A stretch of 64,000 nucleotides of DNA from Amycolatopsis xylanica (GTDB lineage: Bacteria; Actinomycetota; Actinomycetes; Mycobacteriales; Pseudonocardiaceae), in the NCBI RefSeq assembly GCF_900107045.1, contig NZ_FNON01000004.1:806001-870000 (forward strand). Direction: 5' to 3'. Below the pieces are notes generated by a model. The model saw only the letters and a program-made list of their open reading frames with translations. It made no database searches and was not told the DNA's origin. The position numbers and the translations under genes were made by a program. Shown here piece after piece: positions 16,811 to 25,184 of this stretch (its first letter is position 1; the number at the start of each line of letters is the position of its first letter).

Positions 16811-17971
16811 ATGGGTTCTCAGCGGGCGCTGCGCGATGGTCCACAAAGGACACATCGGCGCAGCGCCAGCGCGAGTTCCGTGCTTCGCACCGTGCTCGAC
16901 CACGGACCCATCGCCCGCAGCACCATCGCCCGCCGGACCGGCCTCTCCCCCGCCGCGGTCACCGGGCACACCGCCGAGCTCACCGAGCTCGGCCTGCTGC
17001 GTGAACTCCCCGAAGTCGGCGGCGCCATCGGCCGCCCGCACGTCCCGGTCGACCTCGACACCGCGCACCACGTCATCGGCGGCATCCATCTGGCCGTCCA
17101 CTTCGCGACGGTCGCGCTGCTCGACGTGCGCGGGCGTGTGCTCGTCCAGCGCGTGATCCCGCACCCGAGCCTGGACCCGGTCACCGTGCTGCTCGGCGCC
17201 GCCGACGCGCTGCTCGAACTCGGCAGGCCGCACGGCATCGGCGTCGCCACCGGCGGCTGGGTGGACGAGCGGACCGGCTCGATCATCGACCATCCCCTGC
17301 TGGGCTGGCGCGACGTGCCCGCACGCGACCTGCTGACCGGGCACACCGGGCTGGCCGTCGCGGTGGACAGTCATTCCCGCGCGCTCGTCCACGCCGAACG
17401 GCTGCTCGGCCAGACCCGCGCGCGGGCGAGCGTGGTCCAGCTCTTCGCGGGCAACGTCGTCGACGCCGCCTTCGCGACCGGCGACACCGTCCACCACGGA
17501 CCCCGGTCGGCGGCGGGCGCCGTCGCGCATCTCCCGGTCGACGACAGCACCGAGCCCTGCGACTGCGGGCGGACCGGCTGCCTGCAGGCGACGGTCTCCG
17601 AGCAGACGGTCGCCCGTAAGGCCGGTCTCCCCTTCACGGAATTACTCGATCTCGCGAAAAAAGGTGACGCGAATTCGATCGCGCTATTTCACGAGCGCGC
17701 ACGATTACTCGGCCAGGCCGCCGCGTTATTGCTCGACGTGCTGAATCCGGAAATTCTGATCGTCGTCGATCAGAGTGTGCACCACGTTCCCGGCTGTCTT
17801 TCCGCGCTGCGCGAAGAGGTCGATGTCCGCTCGTGGATCTGCGATGACGCGGAGAAAGTCGTTGTGCCGTCAAGCTTTTCCGGCCGCGAGCTGGCGACGG
17901 CAGGCGGTGCCGTACTGCTGAACGCACTGTACCAAGATCCCTTGAGCACGAGCCTGCGTCGCACATCCTGA
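16811..17971 (+). CDS. ROK-family regulator of the adjacent organosulfur operon
   Basis: About 386 aa. The winged helix-turn-helix IARSTIARRTGLSPAAVTGH (about residues 36-55) precedes a ROK domain with the zinc signature EPCDCGRTGCLQ. The start is taken as ATG 16811; TTG 16805 is an alternative. It lies 64 bp before, and in the same direction as, a sulfonate-type ABC operon. ROK proteins normally sense sugars, so control of sulfur uptake would be unusual. The link is positional only. Confidence 0.85.
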   Translation: MGSQRALRDGPQRTHRRSASASSVLRTVLDHGPIARSTIARRTGLSPAAVTGHTAELTELGLLRELPEVGGAIGRPHVPVDLDTAHHVIGGIHLAVHFATVALLDVRGRVLVQRVIPHPSLDPVTVLLGAADALLELGRPHGIGVATGGWVDERTGSIIDHPLLGWRDVPARDLLTGHTGLAVAVDSHSRALVHAERLLGQTRARASVVQLFAGNVVDAAFATGDTVHHGPRSAAGAVAHLPVDDSTEPCDCGRTGCLQATVSEQTVARKAGLPFTELLDLAKKGDANSIALFHERARLLGQAAALLLDVLNPEILIVVDQSVHHVPGCLSALREEVDVRSWICDDAEKVVVPSSFSGRELATAGGAVLLNALYQDPLSTSLRRTS

Positions 17972-18035
17972 GATTTCTTTAGTTCAAATTATCGCAATGT
18001 TGCTCTGGTCTCGATGACTGTCGAATAGTGACGGC

Positions 18036-19049
18036 GTGAACAAAACCCAGCCATTGCTCGCCACAGTCCTCGTGGCCGCGGTGGCGCTGACCGGCTGCGG
18101 CACCTCCGCGACGGCCAGCGCACCCGGTCAGCCCGAAAAGCTCGAGCTGCGTTACCAAGGCTCCGCGAACAACGTCTCGCTCCCCGAACTCGCCGAAGAC
18201 CTAGGCTACTTCGGGCAGGTGAAACTCAAGTGGGTCGGCAACACGATCAGCGGCCCGCAGGACATCCAGTCCGCCGCGACCGACCAGACCGACTTCGGCG
18301 GCGCCTTCACCGGCGCGGTCGTCAAGCTCATCGAAGCGGGCGCGCCGGTCAAGGCGGTCATCAACTACTACGGCTCCGACGACAAGACCTTCCTCGGCTT
18401 CTACGTCAAGGAGGACAGCCCGATCCGCACGCCGCGTGACCTGATCGGCAAGAAGGTCGCGGTCAACACCGTCGGCGCGAACCTCGAAGCCGTGCTCGAC
18501 ACCTGGCTGCTCAAGAACGGGCTCACCCAGGCAGAGACGGACCAGGTCCAGCTGGTGGTGCTGCCGCCGGTCAACACCGAGCAGGCATTGCGGAACGGCC
18601 AGGTCGACGTCGGCGCGCTCAACGGCATCCTGCAGGACCACGCCGCGGCGAGCGGTGGCCTGCGCAGGCTGGTCAGCGACGTCGAAGCGTTCGGGCCGTA
18701 CAACGGTGGCCCGTACGTGCTGCGCACCGACTTCATCAAGAAATACCCGGAGACGTCGAAGATCTTCGTCTCGGCCGTGGCCAAGGCGATCGAATGGGAA
18801 CGCACGACGCCTCGCGAGGAGGTCATCGCCCGGTTCACGAAGATCATCCAGAACCGGCACCGCAACGAGAGCACGGACACGCTCAAGTACTGGAAGAGCG
18901 TCGGCATCACGCACGGCGGCCTGATCAGCGACCAGGACTACACGCTGTGGGAGGGCTGGCTCAAGCAGTCCGGGTTCATCAAGAGCGACAAGATCGACAC
19001 CAAGAAGCTCTACACCAACGAGTTCAACCCCTATGCGGGGTCCAAATGA
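18036..19049 (+). CDS. ssuA: ABC transporter substrate-binding lipoprotein (SsuA/NMT1-like)
   Basis: 337 aa with a lipoprotein signal peptide and lipobox LTGC (Cys about residue 21). The mature part has the SsuA/TauA/NMT1 layout: LRYQGSANNVSLPELAEDLG, then LIGKKVAVNTVGANLEAVL, then VDVGALNGILQD. It captures an organic sulfur compound such as an alkanesulfonate outside the membrane and delivers it to the downstream permease. GTG 18036 is the start. The stop overlaps the ATPase start. The substrate is inferred from the flavin monooxygenase and TauD genes in the same operon. Confidence 0.85.
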   Translation: MNKTQPLLATVLVAAVALTGCGTSATASAPGQPEKLELRYQGSANNVSLPELAEDLGYFGQVKLKWVGNTISGPQDIQSAATDQTDFGGAFTGAVVKLIEAGAPVKAVINYYGSDDKTFLGFYVKEDSPIRTPRDLIGKKVAVNTVGANLEAVLDTWLLKNGLTQAETDQVQLVVLPPVNTEQALRNGQVDVGALNGILQDHAAASGGLRRLVSDVEAFGPYNGGPYVLRTDFIKKYPETSKIFVSAVAKAIEWERTTPREEVIARFTKIIQNRHRNESTDTLKYWKSVGITHGGLISDQDYTLWEGWLKQSGFIKSDKIDTKKLYTNEFNPYAGSK

Positions 19050-19795
19050 TCAACATCCGAAGTGTCACCAAGACTTTCGGCGCGCTGACCGCGTTGGACG
19101 ATGTCTCGCTGGACATCGACGACGGCAGTTTCCTCTCACTGGTCGGGCCGAGCGGCTCGGGTAAGTCGACGCTGCTCGACCTGCTCGGCGGGCTCAGCAA
19201 GCCGACTTCCGGCGAGGTGCTCATCAACGGCTCGCCGGTGACCGGCCCCGGCCTCGATCGCGGGGTGGTCTTCCAGCAGTACGCGCTGTTCCCCTGGCGG
19301 ACCGCGCGCGCCAACGTCGAGTTCGGACTGGAAGGCGGGTCGCTCACCAAGCGGCAGCGCGCCGACCGGGCTCGCGAATTCCTAGACCTGGTCGGGCTTT
19401 CCGGGTTCGAGGAGAAGCTGCCGCACGAGCTGTCCGGCGGCATGAAGCAGCGCGTCGCGATCGCCAGGAGCCTCGCCTACGACCCGGGTGTGCTGCTGAT
19501 GGACGAGCCGTTCGCCGCGCTGGACGCGCAGACCCGGGACCAGCTGCAAGACGAGCTGCTCCGGATCTGGCGGCGTACCGGGAAGACGATCGTGTTCATC
19601 ACGCACGGCATCGAGGAGGCCGTCTACTTAGGACAGAGGGTCGCCGTGCTGACGTCACGGCCAGGACGGCTCAAGGAGGTCGTCGACATCGACCTCGGCG
19701 AGCGGACCGGGGACGTGCGGTCTTCGGCGGGCTTCGTGCGCCACCGCCATCAGCTCTGGGAACTGCTGCACGACGAGATACGGAAGGCGGCCTGA
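19046..19795 (+). CDS. ssuB: ABC transporter ATPase (SsuB/TauB-like)
   Basis: 249 aa from ATG 19046, which overlaps the preceding stop (ATGA). Walker A is GPSGSGKST, the Q-loop is VFQQYALFPW, the signature is LSGGMKQRVAIA, Walker B is VLLMDEPFAALD, and the switch is FITHGIEEA. The FQQ-x-x-LFPW pattern is characteristic of nitrate/sulfonate/taurine importers. It energises uptake together with the permease encoded immediately after it (TGATG overlap at 19793-19797). Confidence 0.95.
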   Translation: MINIRSVTKTFGALTALDDVSLDIDDGSFLSLVGPSGSGKSTLLDLLGGLSKPTSGEVLINGSPVTGPGLDRGVVFQQYALFPWRTARANVEFGLEGGSLTKRQRADRAREFLDLVGLSGFEEKLPHELSGGMKQRVAIARSLAYDPGVLLMDEPFAALDAQTRDQLQDELLRIWRRTGKTIVFITHGIEEAVYLGQRVAVLTSRPGRLKEVVDIDLGERTGDVRSSAGFVRHRHQLWELLHDEIRKAA

Positions 19796-20628
19796 TGACC
19801 GCGACACTGGAAAAGCCCCTCGTCCGCACGCCAACCCTGGTGGACAAACCGAAGAGCCTGTCCCCCTTCGTCAAGGCGGTACGCAGTTCCGCGGCCATCA
19901 TCTTGTTCCTGGCCGCCTGGGAACTCGTCCCGCGTTATGTGCTCGACGACAGCACGCGGACGTTCCTGCCACCGGTTTCCGAAGATCTGGCGGCATTGTG
20001 GGAGCTGATCCTCAACGGCCAGCTCGCCGATCACCTGACGGCGAGCCTCGGCCGCTCGGCGGCGGGCTTCGCGGTCGCGGTGGCCATCGGTGTCCCGTTA
20101 GGACTGTTGATCGGCTGGTATCGCCCGGTGGCGGCGTTCCTGAACCCGCTGCTCGAACTGATGCGCAACACCGCCGCGCTGGCGTTGCTGCCGGTGTTCA
20201 CCCTGCTGCTCGGCATCGGCGAGCTGTCCAAGATCACGCTGGTGGTCTACGCCTGCGTCTGGCCGGTGCTGCTCAACACGATCGCCGGGGTCAACTCGGT
20301 CGATCCGCTACTGGTCAGGGCCGCCCGCTCGCTCGGGCTGTCCAGTCCGCGGCTGTTCCGCAAGGTGATCTTGCCGTTCGCGGTGCCGACGATCTTCACC
20401 GGCATCCGGCTGGCGGCGTCGTACTCGATCCTGGTGCTGATCGCCGCCGAGATGGTCGGCGCGAAGGCCGGGCTCGGTTATCTGATCAACAACACCCAGG
20501 TCAATTTCCAGATCACCCAGATGTACGCCGGGATCATCGCGGTCTCGGTGCTCGGTCTCATCGTCAACCAGGGCTTCGTCGCACTCGAACGACGGTTCTC
20601 CGCTTGGCGCCCGAAGGAGAAGGCGTGA
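19795..20628 (+). CDS. ssuC: ABC transporter permease (SsuC/TauC-like)
   Basis: 277 aa with about six transmembrane helices and the importer EAA loop (ARSLGLSSPRLFRKVILPFA, about residues 178-197) that contacts the ATPase. The arrangement matches SsuC/TauC permeases. Its ATG overlaps the ATPase stop, and its own stop overlaps the GTG of the monooxygenase gene (20625-20628), giving one continuous coupled message. Confidence 0.95.
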   Translation: MTATLEKPLVRTPTLVDKPKSLSPFVKAVRSSAAIILFLAAWELVPRYVLDDSTRTFLPPVSEDLAALWELILNGQLADHLTASLGRSAAGFAVAVAIGVPLGLLIGWYRPVAAFLNPLLELMRNTAALALLPVFTLLLGIGELSKITLVVYACVWPVLLNTIAGVNSVDPLLVRAARSLGLSSPRLFRKVILPFAVPTIFTGIRLAASYSILVLIAAEMVGAKAGLGYLINNTQVNFQITQMYAGIIAVSVLGLIVNQGFVALERRFSAWRPKEKA

Positions 20629-21944
20629 CCAGACAGTTGCATTTGAACGCGTTCCTGATGCAGAACGGCCATCACGAGGCCGCGTGGCGGCATCCGGACA
20701 CCGACCCGAAGCGCGCGACGACGTTGCAGCACTACGTCGAACTCGCGCGGACGGCTGAGCGCGGCAAGCTCGATTCGCTGTTCCTCGCTGACGGAGTCGC
20801 GTTGTGGGGCAACGTCCGCTACAACTCGCACAACCTGTTCGAGCCGCTCACACTGCTGTCCGCGCTGGCCGGCGCGACCGAGCACATCGGACTGATCGCG
20901 ACGGCGTCGACCACGTACAACGAGCCGTATCACCTGGCACGCAAGTTCGCGTCGCTCGATCATCTCAGCGGCGGGCGCGCCGGGTGGAACATCGTCACCT
21001 CGGCGGGCAAGGACGAGGCGCTCAACTTCAACCGCGACGCCAGGCCCGCGCACGAGCTGCGCTACGAGCGCGCGACCGAGTTCATCGAGGTCGTCAAAAA
21101 GCTTTGGGACAGCTGGGAAGACGACGCCGCGGTGATCGACAAGGCGAGCGGCGTCTACGCGGACACCGACTTGATTCACCCGATCGACCACGTCGGCGAG
21201 CATTTCCAGGTGCGCGGCCCGTTGAACGTCCCGCGCCCGGTCCAGGGGCACCCGCTGCTGGTGCAGGCGGGTTCGTCGGAGACCGGCAAGGAGTACGCGG
21301 CGCGCTACGCCGAGGCGGTGTTCACGGCGCAGCAGACCTTCGAAGAGGGCAAGGCGTTCTATGACGACGTCAAGGCCAGGCTCGGGCGGCACGGCCGCAC
21401 TCCGGACGAGATCAAGATCCTGCCGGGGATCAGCCCGATCCTCGGCCGCACCGAGGCGGAGGCACGCGAGCGCGAAGCCGAGCTCAACGCCCTCATCACA
21501 CCCGAATACGGCGTCCGGCAGCTGTCGAACCTGCTCGACCACGACCTGGCCGGATACCCACTGGACGGCCCGCTGCCCGACGTCGGCACCTTCACCGAGG
21601 GCCAGCAGAGCCGGTTCGACCTGGTCACCGGCTTGGCGCGGCGCGAGAACCTGACCATCCGCCAGCTCATCGAGCGGCTGGCCGGCGGACGCGGGCACCG
21701 TGTGTTCGCCGGCACCCCGGTCCAGGTCGCGGATCAGCTGGAGCACTGGTTCACGGCGGGCGCCGCGGACGGGTTCAACATCATGCCGCCGACGCTGCCC
21801 GGCGGGCTCACCGATTTCGTCGACCTCGTGGTCCCGGAACTGCAGCGCCGGGGCCTGTTCCGCACCGAATACAGCGCTTCCACCCTGCGCGGGCACTACG
21901 GCCTCGCGCGGCCCGCCACCCGAGTAAAGGAGCACGCGGCATGA
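20625..21944 (+). CDS. LLM-class FMN-dependent monooxygenase (NtaA/SnaA/DszA family)
   Basis: 439 aa from GTG 20625. It shows the features of the NtaA/SnaA/DszA/SoxA branch: an N-terminal LHLNAFLMQNGHHEAAWRHP, then FLADGVALWG, RAGWNIVTS and PLLVQAGSSETGKEYAARYA. These enzymes use reduced FMN from a separate reductase to oxidise substrates such as nitrilotriacetate, dibenzothiophene sulfone or organosulfur compounds. The operon context favours desulfurisation of an imported sulfonate. No flavin reductase lies nearby. Confidence 0.92.
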   Translation: MTRQLHLNAFLMQNGHHEAAWRHPDTDPKRATTLQHYVELARTAERGKLDSLFLADGVALWGNVRYNSHNLFEPLTLLSALAGATEHIGLIATASTTYNEPYHLARKFASLDHLSGGRAGWNIVTSAGKDEALNFNRDARPAHELRYERATEFIEVVKKLWDSWEDDAAVIDKASGVYADTDLIHPIDHVGEHFQVRGPLNVPRPVQGHPLLVQAGSSETGKEYAARYAEAVFTAQQTFEEGKAFYDDVKARLGRHGRTPDEIKILPGISPILGRTEAEAREREAELNALITPEYGVRQLSNLLDHDLAGYPLDGPLPDVGTFTEGQQSRFDLVTGLARRENLTIRQLIERLAGGRGHRVFAGTPVQVADQLEHWFTAGAADGFNIMPPTLPGGLTDFVDLVVPELQRRGLFRTEYSASTLRGHYGLARPATRVKEHAA

Positions 21945-22813
21945 CCCTCATCGACATCAGGAAGATCACCGGGCGGATCGGCGCCGAGGTCATCGGCATC
22001 GACCCGGCCAGCGACTTCGACGTCCAGTTCGTCAAGGACGCGCTGCACGAGCACAAGGCGCTCGTGTTCAAGAACGTCTCACTGGACGACGAGGGCCAGC
22101 TGCGCTTCGCCGCCCGGTTCGGCGAGCTGACCAAGGCGCACCCGACCGTGCCCTCGGTGGACGGCGCGCCCTCGATTTTGCCGGTGGACAGCGAAGAAGG
22201 CCGCGCGAACCAGTGGCACACGGACGTGACTTTCGTTGTCGCGCCGCCGAAAGCCAGCACGCTGCGCAGCCTCGTCGTCCCGCCGTACGGCGGTGAGACG
22301 CTGATCGCGAACACGGCCGCGGCTTATCGGGATCTGCCGTCGCCGCTGCGGGCGTTCGCCGACACCCTGCGCGCGGTCCACACCAACGACTACGACTACG
22401 TCCAGCCTTCCTTGAGCGACAAGGAAAAGGCGCGCCGCGAGATCTTCGTCTCGCAGAAGTTCCGCACCGCGCACCCGGTCGTCAGGGTGCACCCCGAGAC
22501 CGGCGAGCGCGGCCTGTTCATCGGCGGGTTCGCGCAGCGGATCGTCGGACTGTCCACAACGGAGTCACGCGACATCCTGCGGCTGCTGCAGTCCTACGTG
22601 ACCAGGCCGGAGAACATCGTCCGGGTGGCGTGGGAGCCGAACCAGCTGGTGCTGTTCGACAACCGGATCACCCAGCACTACGCCATCGACAACTACGACG
22701 ACCTGCCGCGACGCCTGCACCGGGTCACCGTGGCCGGCGATGTCCCGGTGGGCGTCGACGGTGAGCGCTCCGAGTCGCTCGAAGGCGACGCTTCGCACTA
22801 CACGACCATCTGA
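21941..22813 (+). CDS. TauD/TfdA-family 2-oxoglutarate dioxygenase
   Basis: 290 aa. The Fe(II) facial triad is visible as H93 and D95 in WHTDV and the distal histidine in ITQHYAID (about 246). The 2-oxoglutarate-binding arginine is in RRLHRVTVAG. TauD-type enzymes hydroxylate sulfonates or alkyl sulfates, releasing sulfite or sulfate. Co-translation with the monooxygenase (ATGA at 21941-21944) means the operon has two alternative desulfurising oxygenases. The last 16 bases overlap the convergent lysE-like gene. Confidence 0.93.
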   Translation: MTLIDIRKITGRIGAEVIGIDPASDFDVQFVKDALHEHKALVFKNVSLDDEGQLRFAARFGELTKAHPTVPSVDGAPSILPVDSEEGRANQWHTDVTFVVAPPKASTLRSLVVPPYGGETLIANTAAAYRDLPSPLRAFADTLRAVHTNDYDYVQPSLSDKEKARREIFVSQKFRTAHPVVRVHPETGERGLFIGGFAQRIVGLSTTESRDILRLLQSYVTRPENIVRVAWEPNQLVLFDNRITQHYAIDNYDDLPRRLHRVTVAGDVPVGVDGERSESLEGDASHYTTI

Positions 22814-23403
22814 ACCGCGAGCCCGGCGATCACCGCGCTCGACGTGAGCGCGGTGATCAGCCGTCCTTTGTGGCCGGTCAGCAGCCGTCCCAGCACCGCT
22901 CCCCCACAGGCGACGGTGAGCTGCCAGCTGGCCGAGGCTAGAAACGCGGCGATCACGAACACGGTCGCATTGGCCGTTTGGGCCTTGTCGCCCATGACGA
23001 GCGCGGCGAAGTAGATGACCGTGGCCGGGTTGAGCACGGTGATCCCGAGAAGACTGAAGTACGCCTTGGACACGGTCAACGGCTTGACGACTCTCGTGTC
23101 CACTTCGGACTTGAAGTCCCGGATGGCCCGTGCCGCCCCGACACCCGCGAGGCCTACCAAGATGACCGCCGCGACGATCCTGAGCGTTCCGCCGATCGGT
23201 TGGATGACCGCCGCGACACTCGCGCCACCTAGGGCTGCGACGAGCGCGTAGAGCCCGTCCGCGCTGGCCACCCCGAGCGCGGCCGCCGCACCGACCTTGA
23301 GCGAGTTCCGCGCGGTCAGCGCCACCAGATACGCCGCGACCGCGCCGACCGGCAGCGCGATCCCATACCCGGCGAGCAGCCCCGCGACGAACGAGGCGGT
23401 CAC
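22798..23403 (-). CDS. LysE-family amino-acid/metabolite exporter
   Basis: 201 aa with about six hydrophobic helices and the family's N-terminal GLLAGYGIALPVGAVAAYLV and the central LNPATVIYFAAL motif. LysE/RhtB proteins export amino acids or related metabolites across the cytoplasmic membrane. GTG 23403 is the start. The gene overlaps the 3' end of the TauD gene by 16 bases on the opposite strand, so it has no separate terminator there. Confidence 0.9.
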   Translation of the reverse strand: MTASFVAGLLAGYGIALPVGAVAAYLVALTARNSLKVGAAAALGVASADGLYALVAALGGASVAAVIQPIGGTLRIVAAVILVGLAGVGAARAIRDFKSEVDTRVVKPLTVSKAYFSLLGITVLNPATVIYFAALVMGDKAQTANATVFVIAAFLASASWQLTVACGGAVLGRLLTGHKGRLITALTSSAVIAGLAVQMVV

Positions 23404-23548
23404 GACACTGGACGTGGTCGCTTCCGGCTCAGGGTCGCCTGCTGCTTCGCCGTCGCGGAGGCGACGACGGGCAACGACCTGGGTACGACGATGGCTGACA
23501 TGCGGCCGATGCTCTCAAGCCCGATCCAGCCCCCGCCACCGATTTTCC

Positions 23549-23594
23549 GTCGTGAGTGTTCCGGCCGGTTCTAACCGGCCAAAACACTCACGAC
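23549..23594. terminator. Family B 46-nt palindrome, copy 2
   Basis: Outer arms GTCGTGAGTGTT/AACACTCACGAC and inner GGCCGGTT/AACCGGCC, with a 2x2 CC/AA mismatch, centre CT. It lies just 3' of the SecD-head lipoprotein gene and includes its TGA stop (23588-23590). Confidence 0.75.
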
Positions 23595-24046
23595 CCACCC
23601 TTGATGGCATCGACGATCTCTTGGGCTTGGACGGCCGTGAACTCACCGTCGAGCTGAATGACGCCACCGCTGACCGGCCTCTCGATCACCGGCGCGAACG
23701 CGATTTTCCCGGCCACCACCATCGCCACCTGCTTGCCGACGTTCTCCATCGTGAACCTCGCGAACTTCGCCGCCTCGTCGTCGGGCAGCTCGAGCCGGAC
23801 GTGGTGCCCGCTCGCGGGCGCGTACCCGACCGAGGCCTTGGTGAACTCGGCGAGCACCAGCACCACCGGACCGACCCGATAGCTCACGCCCGCCTTGTCC
23901 TTGAGTACATTCCCCTCGGCCTCGACCACGAAGCGCAGCTCAAGCGGTGAGGCGGCGGCGAGGGCGGGCTTCGGCGCCGGGGTGCCGGGCACCTCGGTCG
24001 AACAGGCGGCGAGCAAGACCGCCACCACGAGCGCCAGCCAGCGCAT
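23588..24046 (-). CDS. Lipoprotein with a SecD P1-head-like domain
   Basis: 152 aa from ATG 24046 with signal peptide MRWLALVVAVLLAACS and a lipobox ending in Cys15. The mature part resembles the P1 head subdomain of SecD: SGHHVRLELPDDEAAKFARF, then TMENVGKQVAMVVAGK, then PVISG-like PVSGGVIQLDGEF and TAVQAQEIVDAIKGG. SecD normally carries this in a membrane-spanning translocon subunit; here it is a free lipoprotein without any membrane channel. The function is unknown; interaction with exported proteins or with SecDF is possible. Its stop lies in a family B palindrome and a second copy lies upstream. Confidence 0.75.
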   Translation of the reverse strand: MRWLALVVAVLLAACSTEVPGTPAPKPALAAASPLELRFVVEAEGNVLKDKAGVSYRVGPVVLVLAEFTKASVGYAPASGHHVRLELPDDEAAKFARFTMENVGKQVAMVVAGKIAFAPVIERPVSGGVIQLDGEFTAVQAQEIVDAIKGGS

Positions 24047-24064
24047 TCCTCCAGCGTAGCCGGG

Positions 24065-24110
24065 GTCGTGAGCGTTGCGGGCGGTTCTAACCGCCCGCAA
24101 CGCTCACGAC
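24065..24110. terminator. Family B 46-nt palindrome, copy 3 (perfect)
   Basis: Perfect 22-bp arms around CT; the stem reads GTCGTGAGCGTTGCGGGC on the left. It contains the TGA of the XRE regulator gene (24104-24106) and precedes the SecD-head lipoprotein gene, so it separates the two minus-strand units. Confidence 0.8.
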
Positions 24111-24343
24111 GCTGAACGCTCGCCCAGCCGGGGAAACGGCTCAGTCGAGAAGATGACCTCCACCGCCACCTCGAAGTACTCCGCGATCTTCAGCGCCAGG
24201 AAGAGGCTGGGGCTGTACTCGCCGCGTTCGAGATAGCCGATCGTCTGGTAGTGCACGCCGAGGCCGTCGGCGAGCTGCCGCCGCGAGATGCCTCGTTCCG
24301 CACGCAACATGGCGATGCGGTTGTGCACCACCTCACCCGACAC
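24104..24343 (-). CDS. Small XRE-family (Cro/CI-type) regulator
   Basis: About 79 aa, essentially one helix-turn-helix domain: NRIAMLRAERGISRRQLADG, then VHYQTIGYLERGEYSPSL and a C-terminal AVEVIFSTEPF typical of YozG/YgzD-like proteins. GTG 24343 overlaps the upstream permease gene; GTG 24331, next to GAGG, is an alternative start. Such genes usually accompany ABC exporters or small membrane proteins. A palindrome at the ABC promoter (26133-26152) is a plausible target. Confidence 0.85.
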   Translation of the reverse strand: MSGEVVHNRIAMLRAERGISRRQLADGLGVHYQTIGYLERGEYSPSLFLALKIAEYFEVAVEVIFSTEPFPRLGERSAS

Positions 24344-25184
24344 GCTGCATCGCCTTCTCCCGGCGCTCGGCCACACTCGATCCCGACTCACGGCGCGCCA
24401 TCCGGCGCAACACGATCGGCGCGAGGATAAGGCCGACGATCGCCCAGGCGCCGAGCACCCCGATGGTTTCCAGGTGCCGCCACGACTGGCCGATTTCGGC
24501 GGCCGCCGCGCCGTCCGGCAGCATCGCCGACCGCATGCCGAGGGCGAGCCAGTAGATCGGGAACACCTGCGCGAGCCACTGCAGCCAAGGTGCCAGCGCC
24601 GTGATCGGGTAGAAGATCCCCGAGATCGCGACCAGGCCCATCATCGGCAGCATGAGCAGGCCGAGGCTGCGCGGGTTGGTGATCAGCGCGCCGAACACCG
24701 CGCCGAGCGGCAGCGTCGCGACCATGCCCAGCACCAGCACCCCTGCCAGCATCAGCCACGACCCCACGCCGGGGACCGCCAGGCCGTCCACGAAGAACGA
24801 GCCGGCGATCAGCAGGATCACGACGTTGATGATCAACCCGCCCGAGACCGTGACGAGCTTGCCGAAGAGATATCCGAGCATGCCGTTCGGAATGGCCTTG
24901 GCGCGCAACAGGGTGCCGTCCTCGCGCTCGACCGTGAGCAGCTGGGCGATGGCGAGCATGCCGTAGAAGATGATGTTCATCCCGAGCAGGCTCGGCAGCA
25001 CCATCGCGCCGAGCACCATGCCGCCGGTCGGCACCTGCGCCCCGCGCATGAAGAACAACGTCACCAGCAGCACGACCGGCCAGAAGAGCTGGCCGAACAG
25101 GTCCTGGGCATTGGTGAACGACTGCCGCAGCTCGATCAGCCCTCGGCTCCAGCCCGCGCGCAACGCGGTCATGACCGGGTTCAT
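24333..25184 (-). CDS. ABC transporter permease (ABC-2 type)
   Basis: 283 aa from ATG 25184, which overlaps the ATPase stop (ATGA). About six membrane helices with the ABC2 permease feature LVTVEREDGTLLR-like segment (LLTVEREDGTLLRAKAIPNG, residues about 88-107) between TM2 and TM3. Together with the preceding ATPase it forms a DrrAB-like exporter, for drugs, lipids or peptides. The substrate cannot be inferred. Confidence 0.9.
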   Translation of the reverse strand: MNPVMTALRAGWSRGLIELRQSFTNAQDLFGQLFWPVVLLVTLFFMRGAQVPTGGMVLGAMVLPSLLGMNIIFYGMLAIAQLLTVEREDGTLLRAKAIPNGMLGYLFGKLVTVSGGLIINVVILLIAGSFFVDGLAVPGVGSWLMLAGVLVLGMVATLPLGAVFGALITNPRSLGLLMLPMMGLVAISGIFYPITALAPWLQWLAQVFPIYWLALGMRSAMLPDGAAAAEIGQSWRHLETIGVLGAWAIVGLILAPIVLRRMARRESGSSVAERREKAMQRVG

